Assembly: GCA_046724665.1 (NCBI GenBank)
Contig: JBKOWZ010000101.1
Location: 1 to 32,940 of the forward strand
Direction of reading: 5' to 3'
Length of the DNA stretch: 32,940 nucleotides
Source of the DNA: Actinocrinis sp046724665
GTDB lineage: Bacteria; Actinomycetota; Actinomycetes; Streptomycetales; Catenulisporaceae
The notes under the pieces were generated by a model, which ran no database searches, was not told the origin of the DNA, and saw only the letters and a list, made by a program, of their open reading frames with translations. Of this stretch, positions 1 to 8,403 are shown piece after piece. Position 1 is the stretch's first letter. Each line of letters opens with the position of its first letter. Both the position numbers and the translations under genes were made by a program.

Positions 1-1659
1 TCCGACCGCAACCCGCCGGTGTTCGACCCCGCGACGCACTCGGCCACGCTGCCCGAGGCGTTCAAGCGCTCGTACAAGGCGTACATGGACACCGAGTACT
101 GGCGGCTGTGCCTGCCCGAGGGCATGGGCGGCACGGCCTGCCCGCCCTCGCTGCGCTGGGCCACCGGCGAGCTGGTCCTCGGCGCGAATCCGGGGGTCTG
201 GCTGTACGCGGCAGGCACCGACTTCGGCCGGGTGATCTGGGAGCTGGGCACCGAGGAGCAGCGCAAGATCGCGGCGCTGATGGCGCAGAAGCTGTGGGGC
301 GCCACCATGGTGCTCACCGAGCCGGACGCCGGCTCGGACGTGGGCGCCGGCCGCACAAAGGCGGTCAAGCAGCCAGACGGCTCGTGGCACATCGAGGGCG
401 TCAAGCGCTTCATCACCGGCGGCGAGCACGACCTGGCCGACAACATCATCCACATGGTGCTGGCCCGGCCGGAGGGCCACGGACCGGGCACCAAGGGGCT
501 TTCGCTGTTCATCGTGCCGAAGTTCCTGTTCGACTGGGACAGCGGCGAACTCGGCGAGCGCAACGGGGTCTACGCCACCAACGTCGAGCACAAGATGGGG
601 CTGAAGGTCTCCACCACCTGCGAGATGACCTTCGGCGCCGACCGGCCGGCCAAGGGCTGGCTGCTCGGCGAGGTGCACGACGGCATCGCCCAGATGTTCA
701 ACGTCATCGAGATGGCCCGGATGATGGTCGGCACCAAGGCGATCGCCACCCTCTCGACCGGCTACCTCAATGCCCTGGAATACGCGAAGGCCCGCGTGCA
801 GGGTCCCGATCTGCCGCGGGCCACGGACAAGAACGCGCCCCGGGTGACCATCACCCACCACGCCGACGTGCGCAGGCTGCTGATGCAGCAGAAGGCTTAC
901 GTCGAGGGTTTGCGGGCCCTGGTGTTCTACGCGGCCGCCTGGCAGGACCGGCTGTACGCGGCGCGGGCGACCGGCGGCCGGGACGAGCAGGCCGAGGGCA
1001 TCAGCGATCTGCTGCTGCCGATCGTCAAGGGCTACGGCTCGGAGAAGTCCTACGAGCAGCTGGCGCAGTCGTTGCAGATCTTCGGCGGCTCGGGCTACCT
1101 CCAGGACTACCCGGTCGAGCAGTACATCCGGGACGCCAAGATCGACACCCTCTACGAGGGCACCACCGCGATCCAGGGCCTCGACCTGTTCTTCCGCAAG
1201 ATCGTCCGGGACCAGGGCAAGGCGCTCGGCCACGTCAAGTCGCAGATCCAGGAATTCCTGGACTCGAACACCGGCGGCGAGCGGCTGGCGGCCGAACGGG
1301 AGCGGCTCGGCGCCGCGCTGGCCGACGTCGAGGCGATCGGCAACGCGCTGTTCAACCAGGCGATCAAGGCGATGGAGGAGCCGCGGGCGGTGCACGTGGT
1401 CGGGCAGTCCACCACGGACTTCCTGTTCGCGCTCGGCGATCTGGTGATCGGCTGGCTGCTGCTGCGCCAGGCCGCGACCGCGCTGGAGCGGCTCGGCGAG
1501 GGCGGCGGCGCGTCGGCCAAGGACGTGCCGTTCTACACTGGGAAGGTGGCGGCGGCCTCCTGGTTCGCCGGCCATGTCCTGCCGCTCCTCGCCGCCCGGC
1601 GCACGGTCGTCGAGGCCACCGACAACGCGCTGATGGACCTGCCCGAGGAGGCGTTCTAG
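1..1659 (+). CDS. Acyl-CoA dehydrogenase, FadE5-like (5' truncated by window edge)
   Basis: FAD-dependent acyl-CoA dehydrogenase, catalysing the first alpha-beta desaturation step of fatty acyl-CoA oxidation in the cytoplasm. The frame is open from base 1, so the GTG at 19 need not be the start; 552 residues are visible against about 600 for this long subfamily, so roughly 50 N-terminal residues lie outside. Seen: the substrate/FAD-loop segment TEPDAGSDVG (nt about 316-345), the middle beta-domain, and the C-terminal helical segment with LYEGTTAIQG, whose Glu (nt 1156-1158) is the expected catalytic base. About 150 residues follow, as expected for the extra C-terminal domain of FadE5-type enzymes. 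Substrate chain length cannot be read from sequence. The stop at 1657 is followed by two strong hairpins. Confidence 0.93.
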   Translation, partial: SDRNPPVFDPATHSATLPEAFKRSYKAYMDTEYWRLCLPEGMGGTACPPSLRWATGELVLGANPGVWLYAAGTDFGRVIWELGTEEQRKIAALMAQKLWGATMVLTEPDAGSDVGAGRTKAVKQPDGSWHIEGVKRFITGGEHDLADNIIHMVLARPEGHGPGTKGLSLFIVPKFLFDWDSGELGERNGVYATNVEHKMGLKVSTTCEMTFGADRPAKGWLLGEVHDGIAQMFNVIEMARMMVGTKAIATLSTGYLNALEYAKARVQGPDLPRATDKNAPRVTITHHADVRRLLMQQKAYVEGLRALVFYAAAWQDRLYAARATGGRDEQAEGISDLLLPIVKGYGSEKSYEQLAQSLQIFGGSGYLQDYPVEQYIRDAKIDTLYEGTTAIQGLDLFFRKIVRDQGKALGHVKSQIQEFLDSNTGGERLAAERERLGAALADVEAIGNALFNQAIKAMEEPRAVHVVGQSTTDFLFALGDLVIGWLLLRQAATALERLGEGGGASAKDVPFYTGKVAAASWFAGHVLPLLAARRTVVEATDNALMDLPEEAF

Positions 1660-1682
1660 ACTCCCGGGTCCTCGGGGAAGCT

Positions 1683-1723
1683 ACCGATCCGTTCGGCGCG
1701 TGCGAGCGCCCGGTCGGATTGGT
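1683..1723 (+). terminator. Nested hairpin after the acyl-CoA dehydrogenase gene
   Basis: ACCGATCCG (1683-1691) pairs with CGGATTGGT (1715-1723) through 9 bp including one G-U, and encloses GGCGC/GCGCC (1695-1699/1706-1710). It begins 23 nt after the stop. There is no T tract, which is common for actinobacterial terminators. It could instead be part of a larger structured 3' UTR together with the hairpin at 1741-1779. Confidence 0.4.
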
Positions 1724-1740
1724 GATCGGGCTGTGCGGGC

Positions 1741-1779
1741 CGGGTCCCCGGAAGGGATGAGCTCCTTCCGCGGGACCTG
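1741..1779 (+). terminator. Long GC-rich stem-loop, probable terminator
   Basis: GGTCCCCGGAAGG (1743-1755) pairs with CCTTCCGCGGGACC (1764-1777) with one bulged G and an 8-nt loop. The stem extends outward by a G-U and a C-G pair to 1741/1779. It lies 81 nt past the acyl-CoA dehydrogenase stop and is the most stable-looking structure in the spacer. No T run follows. Confidence 0.5.
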
Positions 1780-1964
1780 GTTCTCCGCGTATTGCGGCCT
1801 CTGGGAACTGAATACGGCCTCTCATGTGGACTGGCCGCGGCAGGCCCGGCTCGTGGAGCACCCGGTCGGTGCCGGGAGCAGACGGCCGCCGATCGCAACG
1901 TCGAGCTGTTGCTGCCTGCGCCGCTCTGAGCGGACCGTGCGGGACAGCAGGCCCTTGGCCTTAC

Positions 1965-1980
1965 GAGGGTACGCACCCTC
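1965..1980. repeat. Perfect inverted repeat in the apeB promoter region
   Basis: GAGGGT-ACGC-ACCCTC is a perfect 6-4-6 palindrome ending 13 bp before the apeB ATG. A TTGGCC (1955-1960) and a TAAGCT (1981-1986) flank it, but their 20-bp spacing is long for a standard promoter. Operator or short leader hairpin are both possible. Confidence 0.35.
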
Positions 1981-1993
1981 TAAGCTGGGCGGC

Positions 1994-3283
1994 ATGGCAC
2001 AGTTCGACCGCTCGCACACCGACAACCTGCTGGCATATCTCGCGGCCTCGCCGACGCCCTACCATGCCGTGGCCGAGGCCGCGGCGCTGCTGGACAAGGG
2101 CGGCTTCAGGCAGCTGGCCGAGACGGCTGCCTGGGACGAGCAGCCGGGCGGTCGGTACGTGATCCGCGGCGGCGCGCTGGTCGCCTGGTACCTGCCCGAG
2201 GGCGCCGAGGCGTCGCGTGCCTTCCGGATCATCGGATCGCACACCGACTCGCCGAACCTGCGGGTCAAGCCGCAGCCGGACACCGGGGTCGCCGGCTGGC
2301 GGCAGGTCGCGGTGGAGGTGTACGGCGGCGTGCTGTACAACAGCTGGCTCGACCGCGACCTCGGCCTGGCCGGGCGCCTGGCGCTGCGCGACGGCGGCGA
2401 GCGGCTGGTGAACATCGACCGGCCGCTGCTGCGGGTGCCGCAGCTGGCGATCCACCTCGACCGCGGCGCGAACAGCGACGGCCTCAAGCTCAATCCGCAG
2501 GTGCACCTCACGCCGGTCTGGGGCCTCGGCGAACCGGACGAGGGCGACCTGATCGCGTTCCTGGCGCAGGAGTACGGGCTGCACCCGGCCGACGTGCTCG
2601 GCTGGGACCTGATGGTGTACGACGTCGCGCCGCCGTCGTATCTCGGCCGCGACGCCGAGCTGATCGCCGCCCCGCGCCTTGACAACCTGCTGTCCGTGCA
2701 CGCGGGCGTCGCGGCGCTGCTCGCCGCCGTGGAGGCGGGGATCGGCGGCGGCCCGATCCCGGTGCTGGCCGCGATGGACCACGAGGAGAACGGCTCGGTC
2801 TCCACGACCGGCGCCTCCGGGCCGTTCCTCGAGACGGTGCTCGAGCGGCTCGTGGAGACCCGCGGCGGCGGTGTCAACGCGCGGGCCCGCGCGTATGCGG
2901 GCTCGTTGATGGCCTCCGCGGATCTGGCGCACGCGGTGCACCCGAACTACCCGGAGCGGCACGACCCGGGCCACCGCCCGACCGCGAACGGCGGCCCGGT
3001 GCTCAAGGTGAACGCGAATCAGCGCTATGCGACCGACGGCGCGACCCGGGCGGTCTGGGCGCGCTGCTGCGAGGCGGCCGGAGTGCCATGGCAGACCTTC
3101 GTCTCGCGCAACGACCAGCCGTGCGGCACCACGATCGGCCCGCTCGCCGCGTCGCGGCTCGGTATCGCAACATTCGACATCGGTGTTCCGGCCCTGTCGA
3201 TGCATTCCGTACGCGAGCTGTGCGGCGCGGACGATCCGTGGCGTCTGGCCGCGGCGCTGGCCGCGTTCCTGCGGCTGGTCTGA
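1994..3283 (+). CDS. apeB: M18 family aminopeptidase
   Basis: Di-zinc M18 aminopeptidase (aspartyl-aminopeptidase type) that removes N-terminal residues, often acidic ones, from peptides in the cytoplasm. The 429-residue length is normal. All expected metal and catalytic positions are visible: His83 in GSHTDSPNLRVKP, Asp230 in RLDNL, Glu264/265 in DHEENGS, Asp310 in ASADLAHAVHPN and His404 in SMHSVRE. The ATG at 1994 was chosen because family homology begins there; the 98 codons open upstream in frame cross the spacer hairpins and look non-coding. The Shine-Dalgarno is weak (GGGCGG), and a leaderless or short-leader transcript is possible. The stop TGA at 3281-3283 abuts the stop of the convergent gene with no gap. 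Confidence 0.95.
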   Translation: MAQFDRSHTDNLLAYLAASPTPYHAVAEAAALLDKGGFRQLAETAAWDEQPGGRYVIRGGALVAWYLPEGAEASRAFRIIGSHTDSPNLRVKPQPDTGVAGWRQVAVEVYGGVLYNSWLDRDLGLAGRLALRDGGERLVNIDRPLLRVPQLAIHLDRGANSDGLKLNPQVHLTPVWGLGEPDEGDLIAFLAQEYGLHPADVLGWDLMVYDVAPPSYLGRDAELIAAPRLDNLLSVHAGVAALLAAVEAGIGGGPIPVLAAMDHEENGSVSTTGASGPFLETVLERLVETRGGGVNARARAYAGSLMASADLAHAVHPNYPERHDPGHRPTANGGPVLKVNANQRYATDGATRAVWARCCEAAGVPWQTFVSRNDQPCGTTIGPLAASRLGIATFDIGVPALSMHSVRELCGADDPWRLAAALAAFLRLV

Positions 3284-5110
3284 TCAGACGCCGCGCAGTA
3301 TGAGCGGCAGTCGAGTCGTGGCTCCCGGGACGAGGTTCACCGGAATGCCCCAGTCCTGCTGATGGACGTGGCAGGCGGGGAAGAACTCCTCCGGATCGGC
3401 GCCCTCCGGCAGCTCGTCGCAGGACGCTGCCTTGGCGGATACGTGCAGGACGCCCGACGCGATCGCGCCGTTGAGGACGAGCACGCGCTCCAGCGAGGTG
3501 TCCCGGCCCGCGCCGGCGAGCAGCAGCTCGGGCGGGGACGCGGAGACGACGAGTTGCGTGGACGGGCCGTAGCGCTCGTCCAGCTTCTGACCGTCCGGCG
3601 GTTCGAAGACCACTGACAGCGCGAGTTCGCCGGGTGCGACGTCGGTCGCGGGGCGCCTGGTACGGTAGGCCGCTGATTCGACGCGCAGCGCTTCTTCGGG
3701 CAGGCGTACTCGGGTCAGGCGATGCGCGGCGGACTCCACCACGAGCAGATGCCCGTCGGCGACGACCGCGTCGGAGGGCTCCTTCAGGCCTGTGATCAGG
3801 GTGCTGACTTGTTCGGTGGCGGGGTCGTAGCGGCGGATCGCGCCGTTGTACGTGTCGCTGACCGCGATCGAGCCGTCCGGCAGCGCGGTCACGCCGAGCG
3901 GGTGCTGGAGCAGGGCCTGGCCTGCGGCACCGTCGCGCAGGCCGAAGTCGAACAGGCCCCGGCCGACGACCGTCGTGACGGTTCCCGACTCGAGGCGGCG
4001 CAGGGCGGAGGACTCCGAGTCGGCGATCCAGACCCGGCCGTCGGCACCGACGGCGAGCCCGGAGGGCTGGGCGAACCAGGACTCTGCCGCCGGGCCGTCT
4101 ACGAGCCCTTCGTTCGTCGTGCCGGCGAGTACGGACACTGTCTCGACGCCGGGGTCGTATACCCACAGCTGGTGGACGCCGGCCATCGCGACGATGACGC
4201 GGCCGTCCGCCACGGCCACGTCCCACGGCGAGGACAGGTCAACCTCGCGAGCCGGGCCGCTGGTAGCAGAGCCCTGTGACCACTGGCGGCCGGTGCCCGC
4301 CAGCGTGCGGACCTCGCCGGTCGTCAGGTCGATCGCGCGCAGGGCGTGGTTCACCGTGTCCGCGACGACGACCGTGCCGTCGCCCAGCAGGCACAGCCCC
4401 TGCGGCTCGCTGAAGCGCGCCTCGCCCTCCTTGCCGTCGATCAGACCTCGATGACCGGAGCCGAAGCGGCGCAGCACGTTCTCGCCGTCGGCGCCGAGCT
4501 CGACCACGCTGTGGTGCGACGTGTCAGAGACCAGATACGTGCCGCCGGTGTCCGGGCCGCCGCGCAGCGCGATCGCCTTGCCCGGGAAACGCAACGCGGT
4601 CGGCTCCGGCTCCGGCGGGGCGTACGGGCTGTCACCGCGGCGCAAGGTGCCCTTGGCTTCGTGCTGCGCGACGAGTTCCGTCAGCAGCGTACGCAGGCCG
4701 TGGGCGTGCCCCTCGCCGGACATCTGGGCGACGACGTAACCCTCGGGGTCGATGACGCTCAGCGTGGGCCAGGCGCGCACCGCGTAGGCCTTCCACGTGG
4801 TCAGCTCGGGATCGTCGAGCACCGGGTGCCGCACGTCGTAGCGCTCGCAGGCGGCCACCAGCGCGTCGCGGTCGGCTTCGTGCACGAACTTCGGCGAGTG
4901 GACCCCGACGACCACCAGGACGTCGGCGAACTCCTCCTCGATCGGGCGCAACTCGTCCAGCACGTGCAGGCAGTTGGCGCAGCAGAAGGTCCAGAAGTCG
5001 AGCAGCACGATCCGGCCGGCCAGGTCGGGCTCGGCGCCGCCCGCGGTGTTGATCCAGCCGCGGCCGGTGAGCCGCGGCGCGCGAACCCGGGGCTGCCTGA
5101 TGTTGCGCAT
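3284..5110 (-). CDS. Thioredoxin-like/NHL-repeat protein (NHLRC2 type)
   Basis: A 608-residue two-part protein. Residues about 1-150 form a thioredoxin-like domain with the redox motif FWTFCCANC (CCANC at 43-47) and a cis-Pro strand region WPTLSVIDPEGYV. Residues about 170-470 are NHL beta-propeller repeats, with recurring segments such as GLCLLGDGTVVVAD and GVTALPDGSIAVSDTYNG, followed by a C-terminal beta-rich domain. This is the architecture of human NHLRC2, whose motif is CCINC. The likely role is thiol-disulfide chemistry or a redox-linked scaffold; there is no signal peptide, so it is probably cytoplasmic. The exact substrate is unknown. ATG at 5110 is preceded by TACAAT at leaderless spacing. 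It follows the C-N hydrolase gene by 46 bp in the same direction. Confidence 0.88.
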   Translation of the reverse strand: MRNIRQPRVRAPRLTGRGWINTAGGAEPDLAGRIVLLDFWTFCCANCLHVLDELRPIEEEFADVLVVVGVHSPKFVHEADRDALVAACERYDVRHPVLDDPELTTWKAYAVRAWPTLSVIDPEGYVVAQMSGEGHAHGLRTLLTELVAQHEAKGTLRRGDSPYAPPEPEPTALRFPGKAIALRGGPDTGGTYLVSDTSHHSVVELGADGENVLRRFGSGHRGLIDGKEGEARFSEPQGLCLLGDGTVVVADTVNHALRAIDLTTGEVRTLAGTGRQWSQGSATSGPAREVDLSSPWDVAVADGRVIVAMAGVHQLWVYDPGVETVSVLAGTTNEGLVDGPAAESWFAQPSGLAVGADGRVWIADSESSALRRLESGTVTTVVGRGLFDFGLRDGAAGQALLQHPLGVTALPDGSIAVSDTYNGAIRRYDPATEQVSTLITGLKEPSDAVVADGHLLVVESAAHRLTRVRLPEEALRVESAAYRTRRPATDVAPGELALSVVFEPPDGQKLDERYGPSTQLVVSASPPELLLAGAGRDTSLERVLVLNGAIASGVLHVSAKAASCDELPEGADPEEFFPACHVHQQDWGIPVNLVPGATTRLPLILRGV

Positions 5111-5116
5111 TGTTCG

Positions 5117-5122
5117 ATTGTA
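5117..5122 (-). promoter_or_regulatory. -10 element of a probably leaderless NHL-gene promoter
   Basis: On the minus strand TACAAT ends 6 nt before the ATG at 5110, so transcription would start at or within a base of the A of ATG. The hexamer lies inside the inverted repeat TTCGA-N6-TCGAA (5113-5128). No good -35 is visible. This suggests the NHL gene can be expressed independently of the bkd operon. Confidence 0.45.
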
Positions 5123-5156
5123 GTCGAATGGAAAGACGATGATCGCGGCGCGAGCG

Positions 5157-5954
5157 CTACAGGCGGCGGTCCCTGAGCACCGGGAAGCTCTCGCGGACGG
5201 CCGGCACGCGGCCGGGATCGAACTCGGCCCAGACGATCTGCTCGCCCTCGCCGCCCTCGGCCAGGATGTCGCCCCAGGGGTCGATCACCAGCGAGTGCCC
5301 GGCCATCTCGACGCCCGCCTGGGTGCCGACGGCGCTGCACGCCAGCACGAAGACCTGGTCCTCGATGGCGCGGGCCCGCAGCAGGGTCCGCCAGTGCTCC
5401 ACCCGGCGGGCCGGCCAGGCGGCGACCTGGAGCAGCGTCTGCGCCCCGGCGTCGAGCAGGCCGCGGTACATCTCGGGGAAGCGCACGTCGTAGCAGGTGG
5501 CCAGGCCGGCCTTGGTCACCGCCGCGCCGCCGGGGCCGGGCAGGTCCACGGTCACCAGCTGCTCGCCGGGGGACATGACCGCCGCCTCGCCCTGGTCGAA
5601 GCCGAACCGGTGGATCTTGCGGTAGCTGCCGAGCAGGGCGCCGCTCGGGTCGAAGACCAGCGAGGTGTTGTAGAGCCGGCCGTCCGCGGCGCGCTCGACG
5701 ATCGAGCCGGCGTGCAGCAGGACGCCGCAGTCGATCGCGGTCTGCCGCATCAGCCGCGCGGTCTCGCCGTCGGGGGTCTCTGCGCCGTCCTGCCAGGGCT
5801 CCGGGTCGAACGCGCCGTGCAGCCACAGCTCCGGCAGCATGACGAGCTGCGCGCCGCCCTCGGCGGCCTCGCGCACCCTGGCCGCGGCCAGCTCCCGGCT
5901 CTTCTCCGGCGCGCGGCCAAGGTCCACGTCGAACTGAATCAGGGCTGCTCTCAC
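5157..5954 (-). CDS. Carbon-nitrogen hydrolase (nitrilase superfamily, Nit2/omega-amidase-like)
   Basis: A 265-residue nitrilase-superfamily amidase, cytoplasmic. The Glu-Lys-Cys triad is visible: Glu42 in LMLPELWLHG, Lys113 in YRKIHRFGFD and Cys154 in GLATCYDVRFPE. The CYDVRFPE surroundings resemble omega-amidase/Nit2 and YafV-type enzymes, which hydrolyse monoamides of dicarboxylates such as 2-oxoglutaramate; the actual substrate is not proven. The GTG start at 5954 was chosen because it overlaps the bkdC stop in a GTGA arrangement (4 bp), implying translational coupling, and because homology starts at VRAALIQF. The longer frame upstream lies inside bkdC. It is the last clear member of the bkd operon. 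Confidence 0.9.
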   Translation of the reverse strand: MRAALIQFDVDLGRAPEKSRELAAARVREAAEGGAQLVMLPELWLHGAFDPEPWQDGAETPDGETARLMRQTAIDCGVLLHAGSIVERAADGRLYNTSLVFDPSGALLGSYRKIHRFGFDQGEAAVMSPGEQLVTVDLPGPGGAAVTKAGLATCYDVRFPEMYRGLLDAGAQTLLQVAAWPARRVEHWRTLLRARAIEDQVFVLACSAVGTQAGVEMAGHSLVIDPWGDILAEGGEGEQIVWAEFDPGRVPAVRESFPVLRDRRL

Positions 5955-7336
5955 ACCAGTGAAGCTACCGGGTCCTCGAGCACTCGGCCAAGGTCGCGCA
6001 GGAACTTCGAGCCGAGCTCGCCGTCGATCATCCGGTGGTCGAAGGAGAGCCCGAGGGTGGTCACCCAGCGCGGCTTGATCCGCGCCTCGCCCTTCTTGTT
6101 CGTCACGACCCACGGCTGCTGCTTGATCGCGCCGAAGGCGAGGATGGCCGCCTCGCCGGGGTTGAGGATCGGCGTGCCGGTGTCCACGCCGAAGACGCCG
6201 ACGTTGGTGATCGTGATGGTGCCGCCGCTGAGGTCCTCCAGCGGCGTCTTGCCCTCGCGGGCGGTCGCGGTGAGCCGGCCGAGCGCGACGGCGAGGTCGC
6301 GCAGCGGCAGCCGCTCGGCCGCCTTGATGTTCGGCACGACCAGCCCGCGCGGCGTCGCCGCGGCGATGCCGAGGTTCACCGAACCGTGGATCACGATCTC
6401 CTGCGCGGCCTCGTCCCAGGACGCGTTGACCTCCGGGTGCTTCGCCACGGCGGTCAGCAGCGCCTTCGCGACGAGCAGCAGCGGCGAGACCTTCACGCCC
6501 TCGTACTCGGGCAGTTCCTTCAGCCGTGCGACGAGCTTCACGGTGCGCGTCACGTCGAGCGTCAGGAACTCGGTCACGTGCGGAGCGGTGAACGCGGAGG
6601 ACACCATCGCCGCCGCAGTGGCCTTACGCACGCCCTTGACGGGTACACGCCGCGTCTCGCCCAGAGGCGCGGCCAGCGCTGTACCCGTGCTGAATTCGGC
6701 CGCTGACGTGGCGCCTGCGGCGGCTCGCTCGACCTCCTCGCGGGTGATCACGCCGTCCTCGCGCTCGGGCGCGATCGTCGTGAGATCCACGCCGAGGTCC
6801 TTGGCGAGCTTGCGGACCAAGGGCTTGGCGAGAACCTGCGCCGGCCGCGGCGTTACCGGCTCGGCCGGTGCCTGTGGCCGCACGACGGCGATAGGCGCCG
6901 GGGCAGGTGCAGGCGGCGCGGGCGTCGTTGCCGGCCTACGCGGCGGCGCGATGTTCGGCGGTCCGTTCCTACGCGCCCGGCGCCTGGTGGAGCCCTGCGT
7001 GACGCCGTAGCCGACGAGCACCGGCTCGCGCTTCGCGTCCTGCGCCGCCGCAGCCTCTGGTGCCGCGGCAGCGGTCTTGGGCGCCGTTTCCGCGTCGGCG
7101 GTCTCGATCGCGATGATCGGCGTGCCGACATCGACCGTGGCGCCCGCCTCGACGAGCAGGTCCCGCACGACGCCGGCGAACGGCGACGGCAACTCGACGG
7201 CGGCCTTCGCCGTCTCGATCTCCACCAGGGTCTGGTTGACCTTCACCTCGTCGCCCACCGCGACGACCCACTGCAAGATCTCCGCCTCGGTCAGGCCCTC
7301 GCCCACGTCGGGAAGCCGGAACTGCTTGATTGCCAT
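5951..7336 (-). CDS. bkdC: Branched-chain 2-oxo acid dehydrogenase E2 (dihydrolipoyl acyltransferase)
   Basis: E2 core of a 2-oxo acid dehydrogenase complex: it accepts the acyl group from E1 on a lipoyl arm and transfers it to CoA. The 461 residues show one N-terminal lipoyl domain with the lipoylated Lys44 in EIETAKAAVE, a Pro/Ala-rich linker (about 80-165), a peripheral subunit-binding domain (PLVRKLAKDLGVDL, about 170-210), and the catalytic domain ending in SFDHRMIDG with His434 and Asp438. ATG at 7336 has a strong Shine-Dalgarno (GAGGGGAG, about 8 nt). bkdB ends 17 bp upstream. No E3 gene is in the window; lipoamide dehydrogenase must come from elsewhere. Branched-chain rather than pyruvate specificity is inferred from the two-gene E1 layout. 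Confidence 0.92.
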   Translation of the reverse strand: MAIKQFRLPDVGEGLTEAEILQWVVAVGDEVKVNQTLVEIETAKAAVELPSPFAGVVRDLLVEAGATVDVGTPIIAIETADAETAPKTAAAAPEAAAAQDAKREPVLVGYGVTQGSTRRRARRNGPPNIAPPRRPATTPAPPAPAPAPIAVVRPQAPAEPVTPRPAQVLAKPLVRKLAKDLGVDLTTIAPEREDGVITREEVERAAAGATSAAEFSTGTALAAPLGETRRVPVKGVRKATAAAMVSSAFTAPHVTEFLTLDVTRTVKLVARLKELPEYEGVKVSPLLLVAKALLTAVAKHPEVNASWDEAAQEIVIHGSVNLGIAAATPRGLVVPNIKAAERLPLRDLAVALGRLTATAREGKTPLEDLSGGTITITNVGVFGVDTGTPILNPGEAAILAFGAIKQQPWVVTNKKGEARIKPRWVTTLGLSFDHRMIDGELGSKFLRDLGRVLEDPVASLV

Positions 7337-7353
7337 GCTGCGCTCCCCTCGGG

Positions 7354-8403
7354 TCAGTATGCGAACGCGCGATCGACGGCGTCGAGCACGCGGTCCAGGT
7401 CGGGCAGGTACGTCTCCTCGATCCGGGACGGCGGGTACGGCGTGTGGAAGCCGCCGACCCGGCCGACCGGGGCCTCGAGCCGGTAGAAGCACCGCTCGGT
7501 GATCTGCGCGGCCAGTTCCGCGCCGATGCCGAAGAAGACCGGGGCCTCGTGCACCACGACCAGCCGGCCGGTGCGGTCCACCGAGGCGGCGACGGTGTCC
7601 ACGTCGAGCGGGGAGATGGTGCGCAGATCGATGACCTCGATCGAACGCCCCTCCTCCTCGGCCGCGAGGGCGACGTCGAGGCAGGTGCGCACCATCGGGC
7701 CGTGCGCGGCAAGGGTCAGATCCGTACCCTGCCGCACCACGACCGCCTGGTCGAACCGGTGCGCGGGGCCGGCCGCCTCGTCGAGTTCGGCCTTGTCCCA
7801 GTAGCGCCGCTTGGGCTCGAAGAAGAGGACCGGATCGTCGGACTCGATGGCTTGCTGGATCATCCAGTAGCCGTCCACCGGGTTGGAGCAGGCCACGACG
7901 CGCAGGCCGGCGATGTGCGCGTACACCGCCTCGGGCGACTCGGAGTGGTGCTCGACCGCGCCGATGCCACCACCGTAGGGGACCCGGATCACCATCGGCA
8001 CCCGCACCTTGCCGAGCGAGCGCGCGCGCAGCTTGGCGACCTGCGTGGTGAGCTGGTCGAAGGCCGGGGACATGAACCCGTCGAACTGGATCTCGCACAC
8101 CGGCCGGTAGCCGCGCAGCGCCAGGCCGAGCCCGGTGCCGATGATGCCGGACTCGGCCAGCGGGGTGTCGATGACGCGGGCGTCGCCGAAGTCCTTCTGG
8201 AGGCCGTCGGTGACCCGGAAGACCCCGCCGAGCTTTCCGATGTCCTCGCCCATCAGCACGACCTTGGGGTCGCGCTCCATGGCCCGGCGCAGCCCCATGT
8301 TCAGCGCCTTCGCGAGGGTGATCGGCTTGCGCGGCGTGGGAGCGCCGGACTCGAGGTCGCCGCCCGGCGCGGACGCGGTGCCCGCAGCGGGTACGCCGCT
8401 CAT
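7354..8403 (-). CDS. bkdB: Branched-chain 2-oxo acid dehydrogenase E1 beta subunit
   Basis: Beta subunit of the thiamine-diphosphate-dependent E1 heterotetramer, which decarboxylates 2-oxo acids and reductively acylates the E2 lipoyl group. The 349 residues start with a variable Pro/Gly-rich stretch of about 25, then a transketolase-like pyrimidine-binding domain (LMGEDIGKLGGVFRVTDGL, DTPLAESGIIG, VRVPYGGGIGAVEHHSES) and a C-terminal transketolase domain (VIDLRTISPLDVDTV, RVGGFHTPYP). The ATG at 8403 overlaps the bkdA stop as ATGA (4 bp), so alpha and beta are translationally coupled, fitting their 1:1 stoichiometry. It is followed after 17 bp by bkdC. Confidence 0.93.
   Translation of the reverse strand: MSGVPAAGTASAPGGDLESGAPTPRKPITLAKALNMGLRRAMERDPKVVLMGEDIGKLGGVFRVTDGLQKDFGDARVIDTPLAESGIIGTGLGLALRGYRPVCEIQFDGFMSPAFDQLTTQVAKLRARSLGKVRVPMVIRVPYGGGIGAVEHHSESPEAVYAHIAGLRVVACSNPVDGYWMIQQAIESDDPVLFFEPKRRYWDKAELDEAAGPAHRFDQAVVVRQGTDLTLAAHGPMVRTCLDVALAAEEEGRSIEVIDLRTISPLDVDTVAASVDRTGRLVVVHEAPVFFGIGAELAAQITERCFYRLEAPVGRVGGFHTPYPPSRIEETYLPDLDRVLDAVDRAFAY

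Larger units (their letters stand above)
1660..1993. other. 334-bp intergenic region rich in hairpins, no gene seen
   Basis: Lies between the acyl-CoA dehydrogenase stop and the apeB start. No reading frame here has a recognisable product. It holds at least five perfect or near-perfect inverted repeats: 1683-1723 (9-bp outer stem with one G-U pair around an inner 5-bp stem), 1741-1779, 1861-1876, 1921-1933 and 1965-1980. The first two probably act as terminators for the upstream gene; the last sits in the apeB promoter region. Chance hairpins are common at this GC content. Confidence 0.5.

Noticed and set aside
1961..3205. 414-codon minus-strand open frame across apeB
   Set aside because: Arg/Gly/His-rich shadow; apeB on the plus strand carries all M18 zinc ligands.
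5111..5130. LexA/SOS box before the NHL gene
   Set aside because: The repeat is TTCGA-N6-TCGAA, the opposite order and spacing to the actinobacterial LexA site (CGAAC-N4-GTTCG).
7337..8098. Longer E2 protein reading back into bkdB
   Set aside because: The extra residues are an out-of-frame Arg/Gly-rich translation of bkdB; the ATG at 7336 has a strong ribosome site and starts the lipoyl domain.
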